This document shows, in pieces, positions 22,674 through 32,427 of a DNA stretch of 64,000 bases. Within the stretch, counting starts at the first letter, position 1. Each line of letters opens with the position of its first letter. A program made the position numbers and the translations under genes. The stretch spans positions 4,402,001 through 4,466,000 of the forward strand of contig JYIP02000006.1 in NCBI GenBank assembly GCA_001051155.2. Direction: 5' to 3'. The notes under the pieces are model-generated. The model made no database searches. It was not told the origin of the DNA and saw only the letters and a program-made list of their open reading frames with translations. The stretch comes from Chrysoporthe austroafricana (Eukaryota; Ascomycota; Sordariomycetes; Diaporthales; Cryphonectriaceae).

Positions 22674-23986
22674 CGCTGTGACAGCAGTGACGGTAGACGA
22701 GCTTGCGTCGTGATCAGTTGTGGTTACCGCGGAGTATTCGCTTTACGGCCAACCTCTGACCCAGCATATCGCACCTGTGGGCGGTTTTATGAACTCGTTG
22801 CGGAAGCGGCTGCCTCTGGTCATTGTCACCCTGAGCAATACGCCTGCACTTTCGAACAGCGAAGAAGCAGAAAGGGCGACAAAGGCGGCAAAGCGGTGCG
22901 TTGTCCAGCTAAGTCCTCCTGCAGGTGTGCCAATGACGTCGAGCCAGACAGTCCCAAGGTCGCGTCTGCGCTGCAGCGGCGCGATGCGTTGGGCCACACC
23001 AACCAGTCGACGACTCCCGGCCCGCGGACTCGCGTGTCAAAGGCGGCGGCCATGAGCCAATCGTCTAGCGCAGGGCTGCTGCCGACACGACGGCCAGAAT
23101 GTCTTACTTGAGGACAATGACCAGATCGAAATAGCACGGCACCGGTGGCTGTACTTCCTCCCGAGCGACGGATCAACCCAGGGCCGTCCCGCTGTCACCT
23201 CTATCCGGGAGGCCGTACTGAACCTTAAGAGTGAAGAAGGCGCACCAAAAACGGCGGCACATGGCTTCGGCGCGGGCCCGACGCGACACTTGGATTGCCC
23301 CTTGAGTGGTGTAGATGGTTGATCCTCCCGGGCCGAGTGAATCCGGAGCTGTTCCCGCTGTCAGGGCATGGCCATGCATAATTCCTCTGCGGCTCGAAGT
23401 GAGGACAGCTGTCTTACGCTCCTGGAGCGTCCCGAGCCCGAGGTATCGCACAGCACACCAAGGGCGCATGGTATCCGGCTACAGAGCAGCGAGATCCAGA
23501 CAGAGGTCTTCCGCGGACGAGGGGTGATAGGAACAGAGGCAGGCCCTGTGGCCGTCGCCAAAGGGCGGTGTATTACGTGAGCGATGGCGCCAGGAAGCAG
23601 CCGGATGGTGGTCCCGGGGACGGGTCCCGAAGGCTCTGCCCCCTCTCCCGGAGCTGCCGCGACGGGGTGACACGGCCCTCCGCGAGTGCATGCTTAGGCG
23701 AGTGAGGCAGCGTCTCAGCGACATCCGATGAGGTGTAGGAACGAGAGGGCATGAATATGGAATCCCTGGGACAGACATCGAATTCGCCAAGGCGGCGAAG
23801 CACGCCGGTGTCCGCGCCGAGAGCAGACCACAGAGTCAGGCCGGTGAGGGATGCTGACCCAATGACATCGTCCCACGTCTCGAACGGTTTGTCACAGGCG
23901 GGCTCTTGCCGCGTAGGGCTCACATCTTCAGCGGCTCTACTAGTAGTTCTGTGGTCTCGACCGGTGGAGCACTGCAGGATTTGGTN

Positions 23987-24085
23987 TCCACACATGCCTC
24001 TCGGGCTTGAGCAGTTCTGTCTCGGACAGCGACAGGCCGTGAACACGTGTACAGATTTGTGAACCTTAGTTAGAGAGGAGGGCGG
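23987..24085 (+). repeat. Direct repeat copy 1 (99 nt, exact)
   Basis: This 99-nt block is repeated without mismatch at 24336-24434. It begins one base after the only N in the window, and the interval between the copies is dominated by A and G homopolymers. The arrangement looks like an assembly join or collapsed local duplication rather than a biological repeat family. Confidence 0.9.
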
Positions 24086-24097
24086 AGTTTGTTTTGT

Positions 24098-24145
24098 AGT
24101 GAAAAAAACAAGGGGGGGGAGAAAAGCAAAAAAGGGGGGAAAAAG

Positions 24146-24178
<33 letters not shown>

Positions 24179-24240
24179 CCGAAAGAAAAGGTAGTCCAAA
24201 AGAATCCACATGCCCACACACACCTAGAAAAAAAAAAGAT
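24098..24240. repeat. Low-complexity A/G homopolymer run
   Basis: Successive G8, A6, G6 and an A run of about 31 nt (to about 24176), followed by further A-rich stretches. It breaks any reading frame and is a likely site of sequencing or assembly error. Confidence 0.85.
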
Positions 24241-24335
24241 CTAGTCAGCACATTTCTCTGGGCGGCACTCAAATGACGCTCAAGTGCGTTTGGAATCGAA
24301 CCGTTCCTATTGACTGATCGCAGCGGGCTTTGATT

Positions 24336-24434
24336 TCCACACATGCCTCTCGGGCTTGAGCAGTTCTGTCTCGGACAGCGACAGGCCGTGAACACGTGTA
24401 CAGATTTGTGAACCTTAGTTAGAGAGGAGGGCGG
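24336..24434 (+). repeat. Direct repeat copy 2 (99 nt, exact)
   Basis: Second copy of the block at 23987-24085, offset by 349 nt. Sequence diverges immediately outside both ends. Confidence 0.9.
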
Positions 24435-25902
24435 CGGGCAGAGGCATATGTCGTGCGACAGAGAGTTCCAAGAATTCCAAGAATTCCAAGGCGGTGGAAT
24501 GCATGGTCGGTCAGAGTCAGGCCGCGAGGGTCGTGGCCCGTGAGATCAGCACTCTGCGTTCAGGCGGACCAGTTGGCCAGCTCGGCATGGGGCGGATCGA
24601 CGAAGCGGGTCGACGGGGATGCGGTCTTATGTGAAAAGGAAAATAGGGAGAAAAAGACGTAAAAAGAAAGAAGGAAAGAAAGAAAAAAAAAATCTTTGGC
24701 GCGAGGAGAGAGTGACGATTTTGACGCGATGATCATCATAGCAAACAAAAACCTTTTTCCCAAGACGCTGGAAACCATATCCGGGAAACACCAAACAAAT
24801 CAGCAAACTGCTTACCCGCTAAGGTTCATCCCATGGCCCTGCGGAGCCGTGCCCAGGCGTCCAGACCAGGCGCGATTGTCAATGCGCGAGGAGGTGACCG
24901 AGTCGTGTCGCTGAGGTGAGATGAGCGCTCATGATTTGTTCCTGCAGCAGCCGCGCTCGCCCATCACACACACGCTACCCAGTACCTACCTAAGGTATGA
25001 GATGATGGTACATGTAAGTGACCGAGCTGATAAGTGGTTAGTGCCCGGCGTCACCTGCAAGGTACCGGGTGCTCGGCACCTCGACGAGACAGCCCGGGCG
25101 CCGGACCGATGCAACGCCTGCGCGAGCCACTGAATCGTGTCCGGTCGTGACTTGACACACGGGACGGACATGACCAAGTCGAGCATCACAAGACGGATTC
25201 GAGCATTAGACTGTTGCAGTAGCTGTCGTGTTATAGGCACTGTGGTTCTTCTCTCCCTGGGAGGAGTAGCAGGAGGAGGCCGACGACGACGACCAGGAGG
25301 GCCCCGGGGGGGGGCCTTCGTTGGCCCGTCCACGTAAGCCCGCGGCTTGCGCAATGAGCATCCTTACAGCGTAGGTATTCCAGATTAGGCGCGGGATCGC
25401 CACCTGTGATGGGGGCTGAGATTGGGTATGGGGTTCCAGAACGCCGAAGCTCTTGTTGGTAGGGCTCTGCCAGGGCCAAGCCAGCGGCAGTCAATCTCCC
25501 CATCACGGGGGGGGGGGCGGCGAATAGGGGGATCTCAGCAGGTGGCCCGTGATGGCGTCGAGGGTCGAGGTGGGAAAATGAGGCATGCGTACGGCATGCC
25601 CAGACACGGCTCGAGTCATCAAAGAGGGCGACCCATCACGGCCGTCGGTATGTGGGTGGATGTGGACCAGCTCGCCCGCTGCGTTCTCCTCAGGGCGGGA
25701 GTGGTCCCATTACGGAGACGCAACCACTTTACCGTGGCTTGCAGCCCGGGAGAGGACAGACTCCTGACGAGACGCGCCAGGCCAGGCCGCCCTGCACGGT
25801 GGGAATTTTCACCTGCTGGACAGGGGCTCCTGAAGGGGGGAGAGGGGGATTCTTCTTAGTGCCGGCCTAAGAGGTGCCCGTCTCGGTGACCGTTGTCCAC
25901 CG

Positions 25903-25985
25903 TACTGACTGTACGGACGTACTATGACTAGCCAGCTCTGCAGGCCAGCCACGCACAGTACGTCCGTACTACGGTACAGTCAGTA
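25903..25985. repeat. Inverted repeat, 21-nt arms
   Basis: The left arm 25903-25923 is fully complementary to the right arm 25957-25985, except that the right arm carries an 8-nt insertion (TACGGTAC) in the middle. The spacer is 33 nt. The arms contain repeated TACGGAC/GTCCGTA motifs. It could be a hairpin, a transposon-end remnant or a palindromic regulatory site. Confidence 0.8.
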
Positions 25986-26539
25986 AATGGTGCAATGGCA
26001 GCTCCCGGATGACGGGCGCAGGGCGGGCTATTGTTAGCAGTGCCACATTGTCCTCTGAAATGGATCCTGCGGCTCTTGGGCTTTGTCTGTCCCGTCCTCT
26101 ATCGCCGGCGAATGGCAGCCCAGGTGTCTTGGCTCCTTTCCCTTTCCTTTTCCTTTTCCTTCTTTTTTGTGTTTCTTCTGCCGCGACTTATTCGTGGACC
26201 AGCCTACGGGAGGGCAGACAGGAGAACGGCCGAGCCCACTCCCAGCAGACGGCGCTACCGTCGCTGGCGTGCCTGTTCCAATTTTACCACGACGCTGCCG
26301 TTTCCTCCCACGGCGTCCTGATTGGCCACGGGCGGCGCTGCCAGGACCCGCCCACGACCACCATGGCCCTCTGAGCTCTTCAGGAACAGGAAAGGCGCCG
26401 GGCAGATCCTGGCGTGCCTGGGAATCCTGGCCCACTTTAAGTCCGTACTTAGCCGTATGGATCCCGCGGAAGACCCTGGACCCCTGCACAGCTAATCTCC
26501 CTCCTCCCTCACTCGCACACACGCACGCTCGCCCCCGTC

Positions 26540-27178
26540 AGCCCCTTTCCTCCCTCCTCCTCCTCCTCGTCGTCGTCGTCGTTGTCCTCCCCACCCCTCC
26601 ACCCTCATCTGGCACGCTGGCTTATGGCACGTTGTACCTAGTGGGTACTGGGTAGTGGGTAGTATGTGGGTGTGGTGGAGACACACACAATTCCCCGGCG
26701 GCTTCTGGACCTCCTGGCGCCCCCCCCCCCTTCTTCTCTACTCTCTATCCGTACATAGCATGGACCCCGTCTTCCCTGTTTTATTGTGTCCACACCCCCT
26801 CCTCCTCCTCGACTCATTCTCTCTTCTCTCTCTCTCTCTATCCATCCATCCTTGGTCGACGTCAGTCCTTTCGGGTTTGTCCTCCGTTGTGTCAACCCAC
26901 CCACGCTCATTTGCAACCAAGAGGAGAAGAAGAAAAAAAAAAAAGACTCTTATTCCGCCCTGCCCTCACTCCACGTCGCGACCTCGAGAACGCCTTGACT
27001 CACCCTCCCTTTCGTGTTTCTCCTGCCAACCGCTCCCGAGTGACTGCTCCTCGCGAGATCACGAATCACACTCATTTGGATACTTCCGAGAGACGTTCTT
27101 TTGAACCCCGCGCCAGGAAAAAGAAAAGGAACTGTTGAACAGCTCGCCAGAACCTTGTCGTCACCCTCATTATCCGCA
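26540..27178 (+). promoter_or_regulatory. Pyrimidine-rich promoter/5' leader of the Asp f 4-like gene
   Basis: Several CT-rich tracts precede the coding start: (CTC)n/(GTC)n at about 26548-26590, CT repeats with CCATC units at about 26818-26850, and further C/T-rich stretches. An A-rich run follows at 26930-26945. CT-rich tracts near transcription starts are a known feature of strongly expressed filamentous-fungal genes; strong expression is inferred also from the coding bias. No TATA box was assigned. Confidence 0.45.
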
Positions 27179-28162
27179 ATGGCTCGTCTTGCTGCCCTCG
27201 TCCTGCTCGGCACCGCCCTGGGCGTCTCCGCCCACCCCTCCCGCCATGGCCACATGCACAACAAGCAGCGCCACGTCGAGGCTGAGAAGCGCGGCGACGG
27301 CGAGGTCATCGACGCCGTGATCGACGGCGAGGTCGTCTCCTGGACCATGTCTGGCAGCTACTACACCCCCTCTGCTGCCGCCGACGCCGTCGCCGCAGCT
27401 ACCACCGTGGCCACCACCCTCGCGACCTCGACCTCTTCCGTCGTCGCCGCCGCCACCTCCGCCGTCTCCAGCGCCACCTCCACCTCCAGCAGCAGCTCGA
27501 GCTCCAGCTCCGGCGTGACCTCGTATGTTTCCTTCGAGGACAACTGCAGCTCCGCCTCCAAGCGCGCCACCGTCGAGCAGATCGCCCAGGTCGGCAACAC
27601 CGGTGTCGAGGACGGCGCCTACGGCTGCAACTACATCCTCGTCGCCACCGAGGAGGTCGCCGAGGCCTACGACAACTACGTTCAGTTCTACGGCGCCACC
27701 GAGGACATGACCTGCTACTACTGGAACAAGATCGCCAAGGACGGCTCCATCGCCGGCTGGTACACCAGCGAGGACTCCTACGCCAGCTTCGACCTGCCCG
27801 CCGGCGCCACCCAGTACCTTGCCATCCAGAACGGCACCGGCGGTGCTGGTACCTGCCAGCCCGCCAGCCTCGCCCCCGTGACTGACGCCGACTCGGCCCT
27901 GCTCTACACCTGGATCGAGTGGGACGCCGTCGACGTGACCACCTCGTGGTCCGCCTTCGACGTCTCCTCTATCATGGCCCAGAACGCCGATGGCACCGTC
28001 AACGGCGTTGAGGCCTGCACCCTGGACGGCAGCACCTGCTCTTCCATCTCCGCCGGCGCTGCCGTTGTCACCAACGCCTTCGACGCCGCCCTGGCAGCTG
28101 CTGACGGCCTCGGCTACAACACTGGCGGTACCCTCAAGTTCAAGGTCAACTTGGGATTCTAA
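27179..28162 (+). CDS. Secreted Asp f 4-like protein
   Basis: A single exon encodes 327 residues from the ATG at 27179. An in-frame upstream ATG at 27101 is less likely, because the signal peptide MARLAALVLLGTALGVSA starts here. A short His/Lys-rich propeptide-like stretch with Lys-Arg (EAEKRGDG) follows. An Ala/Thr/Ser linker spans about residues 60-115. The conserved domain then begins SFEDNCSS..KRATVEQIA and continues with GAYGCNYILV, MTCYYWNKI and AFDVSSIMAQNADG. This matches the Asp f 4 allergen-like family of secreted fungal proteins, whose biochemical role is unknown. Codons are extremely C-biased at third positions, unlike neighbouring genes, which points to high expression. The bias also produces a 377-codon antisense frame that is not a gene. 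Confidence 0.87.
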   Translation: MARLAALVLLGTALGVSAHPSRHGHMHNKQRHVEAEKRGDGEVIDAVIDGEVVSWTMSGSYYTPSAAADAVAAATTVATTLATSTSSVVAAATSAVSSATSTSSSSSSSSSGVTSYVSFEDNCSSASKRATVEQIAQVGNTGVEDGAYGCNYILVATEEVAEAYDNYVQFYGATEDMTCYYWNKIAKDGSIAGWYTSEDSYASFDLPAGATQYLAIQNGTGGAGTCQPASLAPVTDADSALLYTWIEWDAVDVTTSWSAFDVSSIMAQNADGTVNGVEACTLDGSTCSSISAGAAVVTNAFDAALAAADGLGYNTGGTLKFKVNLGF

Positions 28163-29710
28163 GAGAGATACCCCCGGATTGCACAGTTTTGGGTTGACGG
28201 GATTGGATCGGGAGACCTGGCGATGTTGGGTATTCGCAGAGCCGGCGTGTCTTTTTTGTCGCCGGGTCTCGGGACCAAGGGGTCCCCATACCCTTCTCGG
28301 CACAAAGTTTTTTCAGGCGTACAAATTACATCGGCTGGCTGGATCATATACGGCAGGCATAGCAGATGCCTTTTCATCTTCTAGTGTCTATTGATATCAA
28401 TTGCTATTTCACGAGATTTGACAGAGTAGTCCACTGCATGCATGACCATGCCTACATGTGTGATTCCCATCGCTGATGGGATGTGTCTCCTAGCATCCAC
28501 CCCACGGAGAATCCCTAGTCCCTTCCGCGTGATCGTGTCGTCACCTGTCCAACGAGAAGCTCATTGACGTTTTCGGCCATCTGCCTGGGGGCCCGGCGGA
28601 ACACTATCCTGTGCCGGGCTGCCTGGCAACCGAGTCCTGCCGTGACGAGTGTCAAGATGCCGAACTGTGCAGACCGACCTGCACCTTTCCTCCTCCGTCC
28701 CTCTGGATCCCTACTGTGCCGTCCGGTGAGCCGCTCAGAGTTCCGACAGTCACCCAGCGCATTCAGGTTGCTGAGTGACACACCCCCTCCGGCTGCCCGG
28801 AAAGGGCGTGGCTGTGACATTCCAGCCCGGCCCGGGGCCCCCCTCCGCCGGCTGGAACATGACGACATCGCGTGCCAGAGCAGACAGAGGGACCACGACG
28901 ACGACGGCCGCCGGCGGCCCACAGCTAGATACAGGAAGATTCAGACCGGCCGGATAACCCTCTCGACGTGTGTCGGGTGATCGCCATCAACTGGCTTCCC
29001 TCGCACGCCACGTCGCGGGATTCGCCAGGCAGTCAGTCCTCGCCAGGCCTGTCCCCCGTCGAACAATAATACGAGATGGAGCTGTGATCCTGGTCATCTT
29101 GCGCTGCCGCGCGCTCTGACGGCCCGCGGGGCCACCAGGCCGTGTTGGGAATGGGGCGCCGTCTGGGGATCGTCCAAGCTCCAGTTTCAGGCTCAACCCG
29201 CGGCGGGCGTTCCCCATTCCAGCTGCGGTCGCCCGAATGAACACGGGGTGACGGGGTCCTCTCCCACTTCTCATCTTCGTTAAGGGGGGCCCCCCAAGGA
29301 TCTGACCCTGTGGCGGTTGTGGGTTGTCTCGCGTCGCGACGCTGCCAACTTGGTCGAGGACATTGTCCGTCGGCCAGGTCATTGCACGTGCCGTCGTGCC
29401 AGCGTGTGATGAGGGTTAGGGTTATCCCGTCTTACTCGGCACGCTGGCTGGCGGGGTACTTGCATGCTCGACTTAGCTAAGCGCCCCCCACCCTCGCGTG
29501 TAAGGATTAACCGAGGTGTCGACCACAGCACAACGCCGAGATCGTACCATATTATAGCGTCCCAGGTAAAAAAAAAAAAAAGACTACCTCACCTAGGCAC
29601 TCATCTACGACACGAGCCGGGTCAGGTCATCTCACGGCCTGCCAGGGCAATCTCTCAAATTTCGATATTTTCAGGCAGGGGATCGCAGCAGGAGTGCCGG
29701 GTGCAGCAGC
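28163..29710. other. Intergenic, no gene seen
   Basis: GC-rich stretch with overlapping short frames on both strands. A (T)TAGGG-like AGGGTTAGGGTTA sits near 29409-29421, too short to call an interstitial telomere repeat. An A13 run lies at about 29569. The right end holds the promoter of the dioxygenase gene. Confidence 0.5.
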
Positions 29711-31312
29711 ATGCCTGCCAGAGCACGACTAGTTGGCGGTACCGGCAGGACTTCCCTGCTGCGTATAGACAGATGCTCACAGCCACAGCCTCGGTATCCT
29801 CACCACCTCCGGCCTGACTCAGTCTTGTGGACGTCGCAGCGTTCACGACCCTGCGCCGTCCGCCCCCCAAGCCCAGCCCAGAAGGCTGGCCTCTTGAGTC
29901 TACCGGCGGCAGCAACGGTCAGGCACTTCGCTCAGGCCACCTCTGCCTGGACCGGATCGTCTCCATCCCGAGGCCCTAAGAGAATCTACAAGGATTTGGG
30001 TGATCTCGTGGGTGCTGTAGAAGATGGGGAAGATATCAGGCTCACCTTCGCAGGCAGCGGTCCCGAAGGACACACCTTCAACCTGCCCGCCTTGTGGTTC
30101 CGCGACGCCTGTCAGTGCAGTGTCTGCGTGAGCGAGTCCTCAGGCCAGAAGAGGTTTGCCACCTGTGACATCGACCGCGTCCCCCAAACAGAGTCATGCA
30201 GAGTCCTCGAGGATGGCTCACTCGAGATCGTCTGGGTCGACGACTTCCTCCAAGGCGGCCGACACCCTTCCGTCTACGATGCGGACTTTATCCGGCGTCT
30301 GCTTCAGCATACCCTCCTCCCGGAGATTTACACGCCAGGGCGACTGATTTGGGATCGCTTCATCTTCGAGCAGAATCTAGACGCGAGGAATGTCAGCTAT
30401 TCCGACTGGATGGGAGGTGGTGCCCCCTTCGCCAAGGCCTTTCTACACCTCATGAGGTGGGGTCTGATCTTTGTCAAGGGCGTGCCGGAGACCGAGCCCG
30501 CCGTTCAGGACATCGCCAACAAGATCGGCACTCTTCAGTCCACCTTCTACGGAGATACCTGGGACGTCGTGTCCAAACCCAACGCCGAGAATGCGGCTTA
30601 CACCAACGAGTTCCTCTGCCTACACCAGGACCTGATGTACTGGAACCCCGTGCCCAGGATCCAACTTCTGCACTGCCTGAAGAATGAGTGCGAGGGCGGT
30701 GAATCTCTGTTCAGCGACGGGCTGCGGGCTGCGGCGGAGCTTCGGTACGGGAATCCCGAGCATTACGAGCTCCTACGCGAGGTGCCTGTCGCCTACCAGT
30801 ACTCGAGGAACGGCAACTACTATCGCCGGGCCCGGCCCGTCATTAAGACGGCCGGAAGTAGCCGAAATGCGCCCCCCAAGGATGTCAGCTGGTCGCCTCC
30901 TTTCCAGGGAGCGTTCCCGCCCTCCAGTCCTCGAGGTGATGGTGGTGTAGATCGGAAGCGCTGTCAGACCCTGCCCGCCTGGCGTGACGCGGCGAGGTCT
31001 TTCAGGGACAGCTTGGAGGCCGCCGAGAACATGTTCCAGTACAGGCTGCAGCCGGGCGACTGTGTCGTGTTCGACAACACGCGCATCCTGCATGGGCGGA
31101 CCAGGTTCGACACCTCTAGTGGGCATAGGCGCCTGCGGGGCACCTATTTGGACTCGCAGACCCTGAACAGCGCGCTCACGAGGCTGGTCAAGGAGGGCCT
31201 TCTCACCGTGGCGAGCCTTGGCACGACCAAGGGCGAGCATTATCGGGCTATAAACATGTACGGACATAGACGAGGACGCCCGGCAGACAATGTGGGAGGA
31301 TCTACTAGCTAG
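29711..31312 (+). CDS. Gamma-butyrobetaine / trimethyllysine dioxygenase family enzyme
   Basis: An intronless frame of 533 residues. The first ~75 residues are Arg/Ser/Pro-rich without acidic residues after the start, consistent with a mitochondrial presequence. The N-terminal DUF971-like domain has LPALWFRDACQCSVC, including the Cys residues that bind zinc in human BBOX1. The TauD/TfdA-type double-stranded beta-helix carries the Fe(II) ligands H305-x-D307 in CLHQDLMYW and the distal His461 in ILHGRTRF, with Arg465 placed for 2-oxoglutarate. The family catalyses Fe(II)/2-oxoglutarate-dependent hydroxylation in carnitine biosynthesis: trimethyllysine at the first step or gamma-butyrobetaine at the last. 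Sequence alone by eye does not separate the two. There is an insertion of about 35 residues before CQTLPAW relative to what I would expect. Confidence 0.85.
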   Translation: MPARARLVGGTGRTSLLRIDRCSQPQPRYPHHLRPDSVLWTSQRSRPCAVRPPSPAQKAGLLSLPAAATVRHFAQATSAWTGSSPSRGPKRIYKDLGDLVGAVEDGEDIRLTFAGSGPEGHTFNLPALWFRDACQCSVCVSESSGQKRFATCDIDRVPQTESCRVLEDGSLEIVWVDDFLQGGRHPSVYDADFIRRLLQHTLLPEIYTPGRLIWDRFIFEQNLDARNVSYSDWMGGGAPFAKAFLHLMRWGLIFVKGVPETEPAVQDIANKIGTLQSTFYGDTWDVVSKPNAENAAYTNEFLCLHQDLMYWNPVPRIQLLHCLKNECEGGESLFSDGLRAAAELRYGNPEHYELLREVPVAYQYSRNGNYYRRARPVIKTAGSSRNAPPKDVSWSPPFQGAFPPSSPRGDGGVDRKRCQTLPAWRDAARSFRDSLEAAENMFQYRLQPGDCVVFDNTRILHGRTRFDTSSGHRRLRGTYLDSQTLNSALTRLVKEGLLTVASLGTTKGEHYRAINMYGHRRGRPADNVGGSTS

Positions 31313-32427
31313 ATCGACAATCGGGTGGACACTGTATTAGCCAGCAAAGCTAATACGAGGACATTTTCTCTTCGTCTATTTCTTATTTTCGTTCTTTTTT
31401 ACTAGGTGCGTTCTCTACTACATGCACAACTTGGAAAGCTATTCCGATAGCCTGAACGTAAGAGCTCCTGTGGCATGTAGGTACTGTTCTATGCCGAGAC
31501 CTGGGAAGAACTCGAGGACGTGAAAAACCGATCTAGACGCTGAGCTTCGCCGCGCACAGCAACGTGCGGTCACGTAGCTAACCTTGATCTCAAGCTCTAG
31601 GTGCACCAGCTTGGGCGCCAGCGCTGAAGGCCGCCTCTCAGCAATCTCAGACCTCCGTTTGCCATTTCGCCCACAGACAGTAGGTGATAGTATCTGCTCA
31701 ATAAAGTAGACACCAATCTAAAGGCCACTGAAAACACAGCTCTGGCGTGGTATCAGGCTAGGTGATCTTTTCGTGCGGGAAGCCTCTTCCAGGATGGGAG
31801 GTCCGAAAAGAACGCGGCGCAAAATACGCTGACATGCCATAGCCATACCCTCGAGACGAATGAAAGAGGTGGATAACGCTTATGTCTGCATGACCACGTC
31901 GGCAGGCCTGCCTGTAGTTAACTTGGATACTGTCAGCAACTTTCTAAGTCGCTGTGTGAGTATATACACTTTGCAGCCTCTAGATGGACAACGTTCCCTG
32001 GCGAAGCGCATATGCATCCCATGGTCCTCCCCGTCCCGTCCTTAGACGGACTGTCACGGACGAACTATTTTGTCAGACCGCGTCAGCAAGGGGAGCGGGG
32101 TGACTATCTGCATGCCACCCTGATTCTCGGAGCCGTTGCGGAGATGCTCTGACAGCACGGACGAGCCGGACTAGATCGCGCATGTCAAAGTTGAAGCCGC
32201 GCATTCTCGCAACACTGCGATATCCTTTTGAAAGCTCGGATATGAATCTGCTGCGGTGTCCATTCGTGTGAAGTTGACGTACGTTGCACGATAATAAACG
32301 TGACCCGACGTTGGATAATCCGCTGCACTGCACTGCACTGAGCAGACCGCTACTGACCTACCCTAAATCGTTAGACCAGAGCGTACCTAAATCACCCGAA
32401 GCTCGCGACAATTGTACTCCTGAGAAG
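31313..32427. other. Intergenic, no gene seen
   Basis: 3' flank of the dioxygenase gene and promoter of the peptidase gene. A short CACTG/CACTGC microrepeat occurs near 32325-32340. Confidence 0.5.

Larger units (their letters stand above)
22674..27178. other. Long gene-free region with low-complexity DNA
   Basis: About 4.5 kb without a supportable gene. It contains an N at 23986, a 99-nt direct duplication, homopolymer A and G runs (24098-24180), an inverted repeat (25903-25985), G runs at 25310 and 25508, and pyrimidine-rich tracts leading into the Asp f 4-like gene. Confidence 0.5.

Noticed and set aside
24280..24310. tRNA T-loop-like GGTTCGATTCC on the minus strand
   Set aside because: The flanking bases do not pair into a T stem and no anticodon or acceptor arm fits.
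23573..24395. Minus-strand frames passing through the poly-A run and the 99-nt duplication
   Set aside because: Translation is dominated by poly-Phe from homopolymers and crosses a probable assembly join.
24466..24492. AATTCCAAG triplet repeat as a heat-shock element
   Set aside because: Spacing between GAA and TTC units is three nt or zero, not the required two.
27170..28303. 377-codon antisense frame across the Asp f 4-like gene
   Set aside because: Gly/Val/Ala-only composition; it is the mirror of strong C-ending codon use in the real gene on the plus strand.
29409..29421. Telomere-like AGGGTTAGGGTTA
   Set aside because: Only about two units; not distinguishable from chance.
32284..32427. 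Upstream extension of the peptidase frame to an ATG at 32284
   Set aside because: The extra 48 residues look like leader sequence; family similarity starts at EPYGEWGSAIS, so the ATG at 32428 is preferred.
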